This document shows, one piece after another, positions 57,317 through 64,000 of a stretch of 64,000 nucleotides of DNA. Position 1 is the stretch's first letter, and every line of letters begins with the position of its first letter. Under the pieces are notes generated by a model. The model worked only from the letters and a program-made list of their open reading frames with translations, was not told the origin of the DNA and did not search any database. Where the stretch lies: positions 1 to 64,000 of the forward strand of contig NZ_JBBPCL010000003.1 in assembly GCF_038039215.1 (NCBI RefSeq). Direction: 5' to 3'. Source of the DNA: Pseudonocardia sp. T1-2H. Its GTDB lineage: Bacteria; Actinomycetota; Actinomycetes; Mycobacteriales; Pseudonocardiaceae. The position numbers were made by a program, and so were the translations under genes.

Positions 57317-58126
57317 ATGGGTGCTATGGGAAGACCGGGCTGGGTGTCCGACGTGAGCGTCGGGGACTGGATCGCCGATCGTCTGCGGGTCCTGGACGGC
57401 AGGGTCGGTTCGACCGTGCCGGCGGTGTTCGACGCCTACGCCCGCGTCCTGCACCCTCCGCACACCATGACGGGCGAGCCCGGGTCCTGGGTGCAGGTGT
57501 GTGCCCGCACGGGGGCCACGGCGCACCCGCTGATGCAATGGCGGGCGATTTCGCGCGCCGAGATCGTCCCGATGGCCGACGGCTGGGTCACCGAGCGTTC
57601 GGCGTGGGCGGGGAGCCCACCGGACCTGGGGAACCTCCCTGCCGACGCCCTGGCCGCGCTGCTTGACGTGCTGACCGGCCACACCGCCGGGCAGCGGTGT
57701 GTGTTCGCGCTGTGGGAGGGCTTGGACTGGGTCGACACCCGCGGTGCCTCGGTGACCCGGACCTTGCCCGATGGTCGGTGGGTGAGCGAGGAGCCCCCGT
57801 CGGCGTTCCCCCTCGAGATCCTCGAGGGCCCGCGCCTTGAGCTGCCGGGGCGGAGCTACCTGCTGTTCACCGGCCCGCTCGACGACGCCGGCGGGCTCGG
57901 GGACCCGCGTGGGATCTGGCCGCAGTCACCGAACCTGTTCTGGCCTGCCGACCGCTCTTGGTGCGTCGCGACGGAGATCGACTTCGACTCCACACTCGTC
58001 GGCGGCAGCCGCGACCTCGTCGCCGCCGTCCTGGCCCACCCACGGTTGGAGGCGTGGCCGGTCACCGCAGACGACTCGCTGGCCTGGGACGCCGACACGA
58101 TCAACTCCGGACAGCGGCGCCCCTGA
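57317..58126 (+). CDS. Hypothetical protein
   Basis: 269 residues from ATG 57317. Aromatic-rich with WIADRLRVLDGRVGSTVPAV, TGEPGSWVQVCARTGATAHP and FWPADRSWCVATEIDFDSTL. This looks like a globular cytoplasmic protein seen in other actinobacteria, but no function is known to me. It converges with ssb. Confidence 0.6.
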   Translation: MGAMGRPGWVSDVSVGDWIADRLRVLDGRVGSTVPAVFDAYARVLHPPHTMTGEPGSWVQVCARTGATAHPLMQWRAISRAEIVPMADGWVTERSAWAGSPPDLGNLPADALAALLDVLTGHTAGQRCVFALWEGLDWVDTRGASVTRTLPDGRWVSEEPPSAFPLEILEGPRLELPGRSYLLFTGPLDDAGGLGDPRGIWPQSPNLFWPADRSWCVATEIDFDSTLVGGSRDLVAAVLAHPRLEAWPVTADDSLAWDADTINSGQRRP

Positions 58127-58308
58127 TCACGGGGCTGCGGCAGGTCTTCCGCCGGCCCCGGCCTACCGGCGTCCCGCGCCGTGGGGACGCCGGTACGGGG
58201 CACGACGGCGGACTTCAGCCGGCCCCGGCCGCGGCGACGAGCCTGCATGGCGATCCAGGCGACGATCGTGAGGCTCCTTCGAGCAAGACGGGCGGGGGAG
58301 ACGGGCGG

Positions 58309-58332
58309 GGCCCGGCCCCGAAGGGCCGGGCC
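58309..58332 (-). terminator. Terminator hairpin after ssb
   Basis: GGCCCGGCCC (58309-58318), tetraloop CGAA, GGGCCGGGCC (58323-58332): a perfect 10-bp stem 13 bases beyond the ssb stop on the minus strand. Confidence 0.7.
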
Positions 58333-58345
58333 GCGCCCGGGGGGA

Positions 58346-58786
58346 TCAGCCGACCTGCTGCGGGGCGGTGCTGCGCTGGGCCTGGTCGGAGGGCTGCTCG
58401 CCGCGGTTGCGCTCGACCTTGGTGACCTTCGCGCGCTGGGCGCGGAGGCTGACCGCGATGTCGCGGGCCTCGATCTTGTGGCGGCGGATGACGATGTCCT
58501 CGCCGCCGGGCTCGTAGGACTCCTTGGTGTAGGAGTCGTCGCCCTCCTCGCCGGTGACCGTGACGGCCATGCCCTTGGCGATGCTGTCGTAGACGTTCTC
58601 GGCGAACTCGCCGAAGCAGACCACGTCCTTCCAGACCGTGGGGCGGGTGACCCGCTGGCCCTTGGCCCGGTCGAACCGGCGGGAGTTGATCGCGATCGAG
58701 AAGTTGACCACCGCGATGCCGTTGTTCTTGCCGTAGTTGATCTCAGGGTTCTTGCCGACGTTGCCGTGGAAGGTGTTCTCGTTCAT
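58346..58786 (-). CDS. ssb: Single-stranded DNA-binding protein
   Basis: 146 residues from ATG 58786 (AGGAG upstream). OB-fold pattern: FHGNVGKNPEINYGKNNGIA, VVNFSIAINSRRFD, WKDVVCFGEFAENVYDSIAK, MAVTVTGEEG. The C-terminal tail is short and lacks the acidic DDxPF tip of chromosomal SSB, typical of plasmid or phage versions. It serves replication or transfer of the element. It has the structured leader shared with the gene at 51459 and its own terminator. Confidence 0.9.
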   Translation of the reverse strand: MNENTFHGNVGKNPEINYGKNNGIAVVNFSIAINSRRFDRAKGQRVTRPTVWKDVVCFGEFAENVYDSIAKGMAVTVTGEEGDDSYTKESYEPGGEDIVIRRHKIEARDIAVSLRAQRAKVTKVERNRGEQPSDQAQRSTAPQQVG

Positions 58787-58805
58787 GGCGGGGCTCCTGT
58801 CTGGA

Positions 58806-58952
58806 GGTCGGTGCGTGGGGGTGACGCGGCTCCGCCTCAGCGCGCGGTTCGGGTCTGGGCGGGGGTTCCGGCTCGTCCATCCCGCGTGGTGACCGCCAAT
58901 GCCCGGCCGCCGGCCGACCCGGAGAACCGGCGCGGCGGTCTCACCGGGATGG
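58806..58952 (-). promoter_or_regulatory. Structured 5' leader shared with the 47-residue gene (copy 2)
   Basis: Upstream of ssb on the minus strand: long stem between 58877-58897 and 58934-58952 (CCATCCC/GGGATGG and GGTGACCGCC/GGCGGTCTCACC with a bulge), small hairpin GGC-TCC-GCC (58828-58836; loop differs from copy 1, stem kept), and the block GGTCGGTGCG (58806-58815) 20 bases before ATG. Same order and spacing as at 51616-51770. Confidence 0.6.
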
Positions 58953-59757
58953 ATGGGCACGGGTTCATCGACCAACGGCCCGGACCGGGTGCTGACCCTT
59001 CGGGCGTCTCCACCAACCACACCGGCCGTCCACGGCGGGAGCCTCGCCCCTGCGAGGGCCACCGCACCCAACGTCATCCGGCCCGGACACACCGCCGGAT
59101 CTCCAGGCCAGACGCCGATTCCGGTCCGACTGCCTCGAGCTGGGCAGCGCCCGACTCACCCCGCGCAAGGCGCCCGGTGTGTGTGCTGGCCTCACAGCCA
59201 GAAGAGGCGGTGCTGGAGCGGCTCGCTGTCTCGTGCCCGGTCCATCGCCCGCTGCGGCCGTGCGCGCGGTCGCGGCTGGTGACGACGAGCTCAACCTCCT
59301 CGATCACCGCCCCCGGCCACGAGGGATCACCGAACCGCTCGTCCCGTTCGGACCGCGCCACCGCGTCGACGTCGGTGATCATGTCCGGGAAGTGCCGATG
59401 ACAGCCCCGCCGCGACCACTCCCGCCGCCGCGAGGCGGGGCGGGCGCCGGTGCTCCAGGAGATCCGGCGTACCGGCCGTCGCGGGCAGCCCAGTCCGGGC
59501 CGGTCCGGACCGTCGGGGTAGGCCATCGCCTGGCAGGTCGGCCCGGACAACCGCATCGCCCATCCCAGGTCGATGCGGTGCTCTCGGAGCGCCCCGTCCG
59601 GCCCGCGGTCAGTTGGGGACAGACGACGTACGGCGTTGCTCGGCGCGTATCACGTCCGCCGAAGCCCGAGTCATATGGAGCACGGCCGCATTTCGGGCGC
59701 GACCCGAGTCCGCGCGGTCGTGCGAGTTCGTCCACCACCGAAGAGAAGGAGAGTGGC
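58953..59757. other. Gene-poor boundary region
   Basis: About 800 bases. The minus strand near 59260-59410 reads FPDMITDVDAVARSERDERF and PSWPGAVIEEVELVVTSRDR, which may be part of a decayed gene, but no complete frame is convincing. This is a likely boundary between the mobile element and chromosome. Confidence 0.4.
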
Positions 59758-60174
59758 ATGCGACGACAGACCCTGCTCCTGAGGTTCGAACCGCAGGCGA
59801 CGCCGCCCGCGGGCGATCCGCCGAGATTCGACGTCAAGTCCGGGCCGGGCACGGTGACGCTGCTGGACGGCGACGACTCGGGGGTGCCGACCGAGGCCTC
59901 CTACGAGACCCACGTGAAGATGACGAGCGAGACGACCTTCGACGAGGACGGCGAGATGGTGTTCGACGGCGGAGGCCTGCGGCTGAGCACCGTCGGCGCC
60001 GGGGTCATCGAGTCCTCCGCCGAGGAGGGCACGCTGCAAGGCGCCGTGACCTGGCGGATCGAGGGCACCGGCAGATTGGACGGTGCGACCGGGCTGCTGT
60101 CCTCGAACTTCGAGTTCCACCCCGAGCAGGGCACCGCAGTGGAACACCAGGTCGTCCGGCTCTTCCTGCCCTGA
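59758..60174 (+). CDS. Hypothetical beta-barrel protein
   Basis: 138 residues from ATG 59758 with AAGGAG upstream. Alternating beta pattern (RFDVKSGPGTVTLLDGDD, GAVTWRIEGTGRLDGATG, SSNFEFHPEQG, HQVVRLFLP) typical of small allene-oxide-cyclase-like or lipocalin-like barrels. No catalytic motif. Function unknown. Confidence 0.6.
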   Translation: MRRQTLLLRFEPQATPPAGDPPRFDVKSGPGTVTLLDGDDSGVPTEASYETHVKMTSETTFDEDGEMVFDGGGLRLSTVGAGVIESSAEEGTLQGAVTWRIEGTGRLDGATGLLSSNFEFHPEQGTAVEHQVVRLFLP

Positions 60175-60367
60175 CGCCGCGGAGTGCCCGGGAGCGGGGA
60201 TCAGGGATGTGGCCCTCGCCCGCGGCCTCGTGCCAACGGCCCCTGAACCTGCGGAGACGCGAACAGGGCCGTTGTCGTCCGGCCGGAGATGCTCGCGGAG
60301 CACTCGGTATCGGGGCCGCGTCGGCTCCGGCATCCTTGCCGAGGACGGCGGAGGAGGAGGCGCCCCG

Positions 60368-61183
60368 ATGACCGGTCGTCCTGTCGAGGCATGGGCCAGC
60401 GACCAGGCCTACGAGCCGTACGTCGGGCGGTGGAGCCGGCTGGTCGCGCCGCGGTTCCTGCAGTGGCTGCCGGCGAGGCCACCGTCGGCGTGGTGCGACG
60501 TCGGCTGCGGGACCGGTGCGCTCGCGCACGCCATCCTGGCGACCGAGCAGCCCACCCGCGTGCTCGGGGTCGACCCGTCCGAGACGTACCTCGCCGCAGC
60601 CCGGCGGGGCGCGGCCGGCCTGCCCTTCGACGCGGTGATGGGTAGCGCGACGGCGATCCCCGCCTCGGACGGGCAGTTCGACCGGGTCGTCTCGGCGTTG
60701 GCGCTCAACTTCGTGCTCCGGCCCGGCGAGGCACTCGCCGAGATGCGGCGGGTGACCCGGCCCGGCGGCCTGATCGGTGCCTACGTCTGGGACTACGCCG
60801 ACGGCATGCAGCTGATCCGGATGTTCTGGGCCGCGGCGATCGCGCTGGACCCCGGCGCCCTCGAGCTCGACGAGGGGGCTCGCTTTCCGCTCTGCCGGCC
60901 GGAACCCCTCCGCACGCTCTTCGGGTCGGCGGGGCTCGCCGACGTGGACGTCGCCCCGATCGAGGTCCCCACGGTGTTCGCGGACTTCGACGACCTGTGG
61001 CGCCCGTTCCTCGGAGGCCAGGGCCCGGCGCCCGGCTACTGTGCCTCGCTGCCCGCCGACCGCCGGGACGCCCTCCGTGACCGGCTGCGGGATACCTCGC
61101 CTCGGCAGCCCGACGGAACCATCCCGCTCCAAGCCCGGGCCTGGGCCGTCCGCGGGACCGTGCCCGGTCCCGGGCCGTCCTGA
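60368..61183 (+). CDS. Class I SAM-dependent methyltransferase
   Basis: 271 residues from ATG 60368 behind GGAGGAGG. Rossmann motif I CDVGCGTGALA, motif II GVDPSETYL, post-I AIPASDGQFDRVVSALALNF and RVTRPGGLIGAYVWDYA. It resembles UbiE/MenG-type small-molecule methyltransferases; substrate unknown. Stands alone. Confidence 0.85.
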   Translation: MTGRPVEAWASDQAYEPYVGRWSRLVAPRFLQWLPARPPSAWCDVGCGTGALAHAILATEQPTRVLGVDPSETYLAAARRGAAGLPFDAVMGSATAIPASDGQFDRVVSALALNFVLRPGEALAEMRRVTRPGGLIGAYVWDYADGMQLIRMFWAAAIALDPGALELDEGARFPLCRPEPLRTLFGSAGLADVDVAPIEVPTVFADFDDLWRPFLGGQGPAPGYCASLPADRRDALRDRLRDTSPRQPDGTIPLQARAWAVRGTVPGPGPS

Positions 61184-61189
61184 CGACCG

Positions 61190-61615
61190 CTACGGAACGG
61201 CGCCTCGCGCGTCGGCGGATCCGGGGCCGTCCATCGGCGCCGCGAGCCTCGCCAGCACCCTCTCCCGGAGCAGCTCGTACTCCTCGCGCAGTCGGCGGAT
61301 CGTCGACGGGCGGGCGATGACGACGCCGCCGACGACGACCTCGTCCGGCCGGAACTGCTCGCGGGTGAGGTCGACCTCCACGCCGAGACCGAGGCGGTTC
61401 CCCCAGTGGAAGTCCACCCGCTCGCCGTCGACATGGACCTCGCCCCGCACGAGGTCGCCGCCGAGCAGGTCGTTGACCACCAGTGCGGTGACGCCGCACT
61501 GGTCGCGAGCCGGGTTCTCCGGGCTCCACCGCGACCGGAACTCGGGGGTGCTGGTGTCGGCGCCCCAGCTGGTCCGTACGGCTCGTTCGATGGCGGTGAG
61601 CGAGAGCGGGTGCAT
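61190..61615 (-). CDS. YunG-like hypothetical protein
   Basis: 141 residues from ATG 61615. TSWGADTSTPEFRSRWSPEN, PARDQCGVTALVVNDLLGGD and HVDGERVDFHWGNRL match the small YunG-like family (conserved DQCG), which has no known function. Convergent with the methyltransferase gene, seven bases apart. Confidence 0.65.
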   Translation of the reverse strand: MHPLSLTAIERAVRTSWGADTSTPEFRSRWSPENPARDQCGVTALVVNDLLGGDLVRGEVHVDGERVDFHWGNRLGLGVEVDLTREQFRPDEVVVGGVVIARPSTIRRLREEYELLRERVLARLAAPMDGPGSADARGAVP

Positions 61616-61711
61616 GGCCGCATCGTGCCTGCGGGCACCGACGGTTTCGGTGACGGGACCGGTCTCGCGCGCGATGCGAAATCGGCTCGCGGGCCCGGTG
61701 ACGATGACTTC

Positions 61712-62239
61712 ATGTCGATCGAGATCGAGGACGACCCCCGCACCGAACCTCCGACCCGCGGCGACGACCGCGCGATGCTCGCGGGGTTCCTGCGCCGGCA
61801 GCGCGAGACGCTGGAGCTGAAGTGTTCCGACCTCGACGCCGAGCAGCTCGCCCGGCGCTCCGTCGAGCCGTCGTCGATGTCGTTGCTCGGGCTGCTGCGG
61901 CACATGGCCGAGGTCGAGCGCAGCTGGTTCCGGCGGATCATGTCCGGCGAGGACGCCCCGAAGATCTACTGCACCGAGGCCGACCCCGACGGAGACTTCG
62001 ACGGCGCGGCACCGGACCCCGCGCTCGTCACCGAGGCCTGGGCGAACTGGCGGGCCGAGATCGCCCACGCCGACCGGTTCGTGGCGGAGGCGCCGGATCT
62101 GGACGTCACGCGTGAGGAGAAGTGGCGGGGTGCGATGTCGCTGCGCTGGGTGCTGATCCACATGATCGAGGAGTACGGGCGGCACAACGGCCATGCGGAC
62201 CTGCTGCGGGAACGGATCGACGGCGCGGTGGGGCAGTAG
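61712..62239 (+). CDS. DinB/DUF664 family protein
   Basis: 175 residues from ATG 61712. Four-helix DinB fold with His residues of the metal site: GLLRHMAEVERSWF, and RWVLIHMIEEYGRHNGHADL. Actinobacterial members are often mycothiol-dependent transferases or of unknown role. The next gene starts five bases after its stop. Confidence 0.85.
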   Translation: MSIEIEDDPRTEPPTRGDDRAMLAGFLRRQRETLELKCSDLDAEQLARRSVEPSSMSLLGLLRHMAEVERSWFRRIMSGEDAPKIYCTEADPDGDFDGAAPDPALVTEAWANWRAEIAHADRFVAEAPDLDVTREEKWRGAMSLRWVLIHMIEEYGRHNGHADLLRERIDGAVGQ

Positions 62240-62244
62240 CCGCC

Positions 62245-62936
62245 GTGCCCGAGCCGTTGCCGATCGCCGCTGCTCAGCCGCGCATCGAGCCCCACGACGT
62301 CGAGGCCAACGCCCTGGCCCACGCCGCCGCGGTCCGCGAATCCGGGGCCCGTGTGGTCGTCTTCCCCGAACTCTCGCTGACCGGTTACGAGCTCGACGCC
62401 GCCGTGATCACCACCGACGACCCGCGCCTCGCCCCGCTCGTCGACGCCTGCGCGGAGACCGGTTCGATCGCGCTCGCCGGGGCTCCGCTACCCGGCGACC
62501 ACATCGCGATCCTGGCCGTCGCGGCGGCGGAGCCACGGTCGTCCACCGCAAGGTGCGGGTGGGGGACGAGGAGTCCGCGCGATTCACGCCGGGGGACGCG
62601 CCCGCCGTCCTGGCCGTCGACGCTGGCGGCTCGGCCTCGCCGTCTGCCGGGACACGGGCATCCCGCAGCACGCCGCGGACACGGCCGCGCTGGGCATCGA
62701 CGCCTACGTCGCCGGGGTTGGAGACGAAGGAGGACTCGGACGTGCCGGACGAGCGCGCCAGGCGCGTCGCCGCCGAGCACGGCGTCTGGGTGGTGACGGC
62801 GAGCTTCGCCGGCGCGGCGGGCGGCGGCTTCCAGGAGGCCGCGGGTCGTTCCGGGATCTGGGCGCCGGACGGGGCCGTCGTCGCGGAGGCGGGGCCGGAG
62901 GTCGGGGCTATCGTGCGTGGCACGCTGCGTGCATGA
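62245..62936 (+). pseudogene. Carbon-nitrogen hydrolase (nitrilase superfamily), multiple frameshifts
   Basis: From GTG 62245: LPIAAAQPRIEPHDVEANAL and VVVFPELSLTGYE (catalytic Glu). After a shift near 62,540 comes VVHRKVRVGDEESARF (catalytic Lys); after a second near 62,625, RLGLAVCRDTGIPQHAADTA (catalytic Cys); after a third near 62,715, VAAEHGVWVVTASFAGA. All three catalytic residues are present if frames are joined, giving about 230 residues. Three one-base breaks in 200 bp suggest either decay or poor sequence quality here. The stop overlaps the next start as ATGA. Confidence 0.75.
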
Positions 62937-63625
62937 CCGTTCTCGAGGACCGCGACGCCGCCGATCCCGAGGTGCTGTGCGCGATCGCTGCGGGTGGCCA
63001 AGCCGGTGAGCGGGTGTTCCGCCGCTGCACGTTCGACGAGGCGGACCTGGCGGATGTCGACCTCTCCGGCGCCGTGTTCGAGCAGTGCTCGCTGGCCGGG
63101 GCGAGGTTGGGAGGCGCCGATCTGGACGGCGTCCACGTGGTCGGCGGCAGCTTCGCGAGGGCGGATCTCACCGGCGCGGAGCTGAGCGAATCGCGGTTCA
63201 CCGACGTCGACCTCTCGCAGGCGCGGTTCACGGGCGCGCTGCTCGGCGAGGCCCGGTTCGACGGCTGCCGGCTCGTCGGCGCGGACCTGACGTCGCTGCG
63301 CGGCGTGGTCCTGACCTTCAGCTTCGACGGCAGCAACCTGCAGCTCGCGAGCCTGCAGGACGCGACGTTGAAGGGGCTGCGCCTCACCGGTGTCGACCTC
63401 AGTGACGCGGATCTGCGCGGTGCCGACCTGCGCGACACCGTGCTCGTGAACTGCGTGCTCCGCGGGACGGACCTCTCCCACACCCGGCTCGACCGCGCAG
63501 ACCTGCGCGGCGCGGACCTGGGCGAGCTCACCGCGGACGCGCCGCGGGACCTCGCGGGCGCGATCATCTCTCCCTCCCAGGCCGCGGACGTCTGTGGCGC
63601 GCTGGGCCTGACGGTGATCGGCTAG
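62933..63625 (+). CDS. Pentapeptide-repeat protein
   Basis: 230 residues from ATG 62933. More than twenty A(D/N)LxX-type repeats (FDEADLADVDLSGAVFEQCS, LSDADLRGADLRDTVLVNCV) form a right-handed quadrilateral beta-helix. Some family members protect DNA gyrase from quinolones (Qnr/MfpA), but no such role can be claimed here. The C-terminal 35 residues leave the repeat. Confidence 0.87.
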   Translation: MTVLEDRDAADPEVLCAIAAGGQAGERVFRRCTFDEADLADVDLSGAVFEQCSLAGARLGGADLDGVHVVGGSFARADLTGAELSESRFTDVDLSQARFTGALLGEARFDGCRLVGADLTSLRGVVLTFSFDGSNLQLASLQDATLKGLRLTGVDLSDADLRGADLRDTVLVNCVLRGTDLSHTRLDRADLRGADLGELTADAPRDLAGAIISPSQAADVCGALGLTVIG

Positions 63626-63939
63626 CCCGCGGCCTGGCGCGCCAGCCCGTCCAGGACCTCGGTCCGGTTCCCGGGCACCCGGACGTCGACGATCACCTCG
63701 TCTCCGCGCCGCACGTCGAACGTGAAGAACGAGCAGCACTCGGACTCCCGCGCGGCGAGGTCCCTAACCCGCGCCTCGACCTCGTCCGTCCCCGCGAGGT
63801 GCAGCCGCAGCCAGCCCGGCTCCCGCCGCTCGACCCGGCGCAGCGACGCCGTGAACAGCGCGTCGAACTCGTCGAGGCGAAGCGGCTGCTGGGCCGTCGG
63901 GAGGGTGCAGGCGTCAACCGGGACCCAGCTGTTCGACAT
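63622..63939 (-). CDS. Hypothetical protein with ECC motif
   Basis: 105 residues from ATG 63939. LHLAGTDEVEARVRDLAARE followed by SECCSFFTFDV; the vicinal cysteines are conserved in small actinobacterial proteins often encoded next to MerR-type or metal-response genes. It overlaps the pentapeptide gene stop by four bases and the upstream partial gene by 26 bases. Confidence 0.6.
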   Translation of the reverse strand: MSNSWVPVDACTLPTAQQPLRLDEFDALFTASLRRVERREPGWLRLHLAGTDEVEARVRDLAARESECCSFFTFDVRRGDEVIVDVRVPGNRTEVLDGLARQAAG

Positions 63940-64000
63940 GCCCTCCAGTGTGCACCGGTGAGCGGCCGATGACGACGGTCGCGCCGAGGTCCTCGAAGGA
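63914..64000 (-). CDS. C-terminal end of a gene entering from the right
   Basis: An open minus-strand frame enters from the right edge and ends at TGA 63914-63916, overlapping the next gene start. The 28 visible residues (FEDLGATVVIGRSPVHTGGH and a short tail) do not identify a family. Confidence 0.35.
   Translation of the reverse strand, partial: SFEDLGATVVIGRSPVHTGGHVEQLGPG

Noticed and set aside
1..64000. tRNA, rRNA, CRISPR arrays, transposase or integrase genes
   Set aside because: Looked for tRNA T-loop patterns, regular spaced repeats and transposase/recombinase motifs; none could be supported.

Overview
The window is high-GC actinobacterial DNA. The gene set (WhiB-type iron-sulfur protein, F420-type enzymes, XRE/DUF5753 regulator, SigB/F-like sigma factor, DinB/DUF664 protein, N,N-dimethylformamidase) fits a pseudonocardial host such as Pseudonocardia. 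That placement is an inference from gene content; no rRNA or tRNA gene was seen.

Region 1 (1-16.9 kb) is chromosome-like and rich in hydrolases that cut C-N bonds: a NodB-type deacetylase, a penicillin acylase, an amidase, both subunits of N,N-dimethylformamidase and a class II histone deacetylase/acetylpolyamine amidohydrolase. These sit among a two-component pair, two LuxR regulators, a broken FAD monooxygenase and a broken sigma factor. Several divergent promoters carry clear palindromes.

Region 2 (17-22.3 kb) starts at a junction (about 17,930) where an MFS transporter and a VOC protein, both missing their 5' parts, meet head to head. Lower-GC DNA follows, with a tyrosinase-like protein and an XRE/DUF5753-DUF6879 cassette.

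Region 3 (22.4-58.8 kb) has the backbone of a conjugative or mobilizable element: coupling protein, MobF relaxase-helicase, primase-polymerase, SSB, WhiB, small zinc proteins, a Doc toxin-antitoxin pair and KfrA-like coiled-coil proteins. No integrase, full type IV secretion system or attachment site was recognised. Cargo includes Hsp20, HtpX and a metabolic/signalling block at 33.2-44.0 kb. That block is framed by two 815-bp inverted copies of the same SDR gene. Between them lie a single-domain receiver, a hybrid kinase with two kinase cores, a NarL-type regulator and a CofC-like gene. Outside the right copy are an acyl-CoA ligase and an F420-type LLM oxidoreductase.

Region 4 (59.7-64 kb) is ordinary chromosome-like content: methyltransferase, DinB protein, broken nitrilase, pentapeptide-repeat protein and small hypotheticals.

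Many genes across the window are broken by one-base frameshifts, several at C or G runs. Sequencing or assembly error is a serious alternative to true pseudogenes. The most novel-looking items are the mirrored SDR/two-component locus, a structured leader shared by ssb and a 47-residue protein gene, the double-core kinase, and the tyrosinase-like protein.
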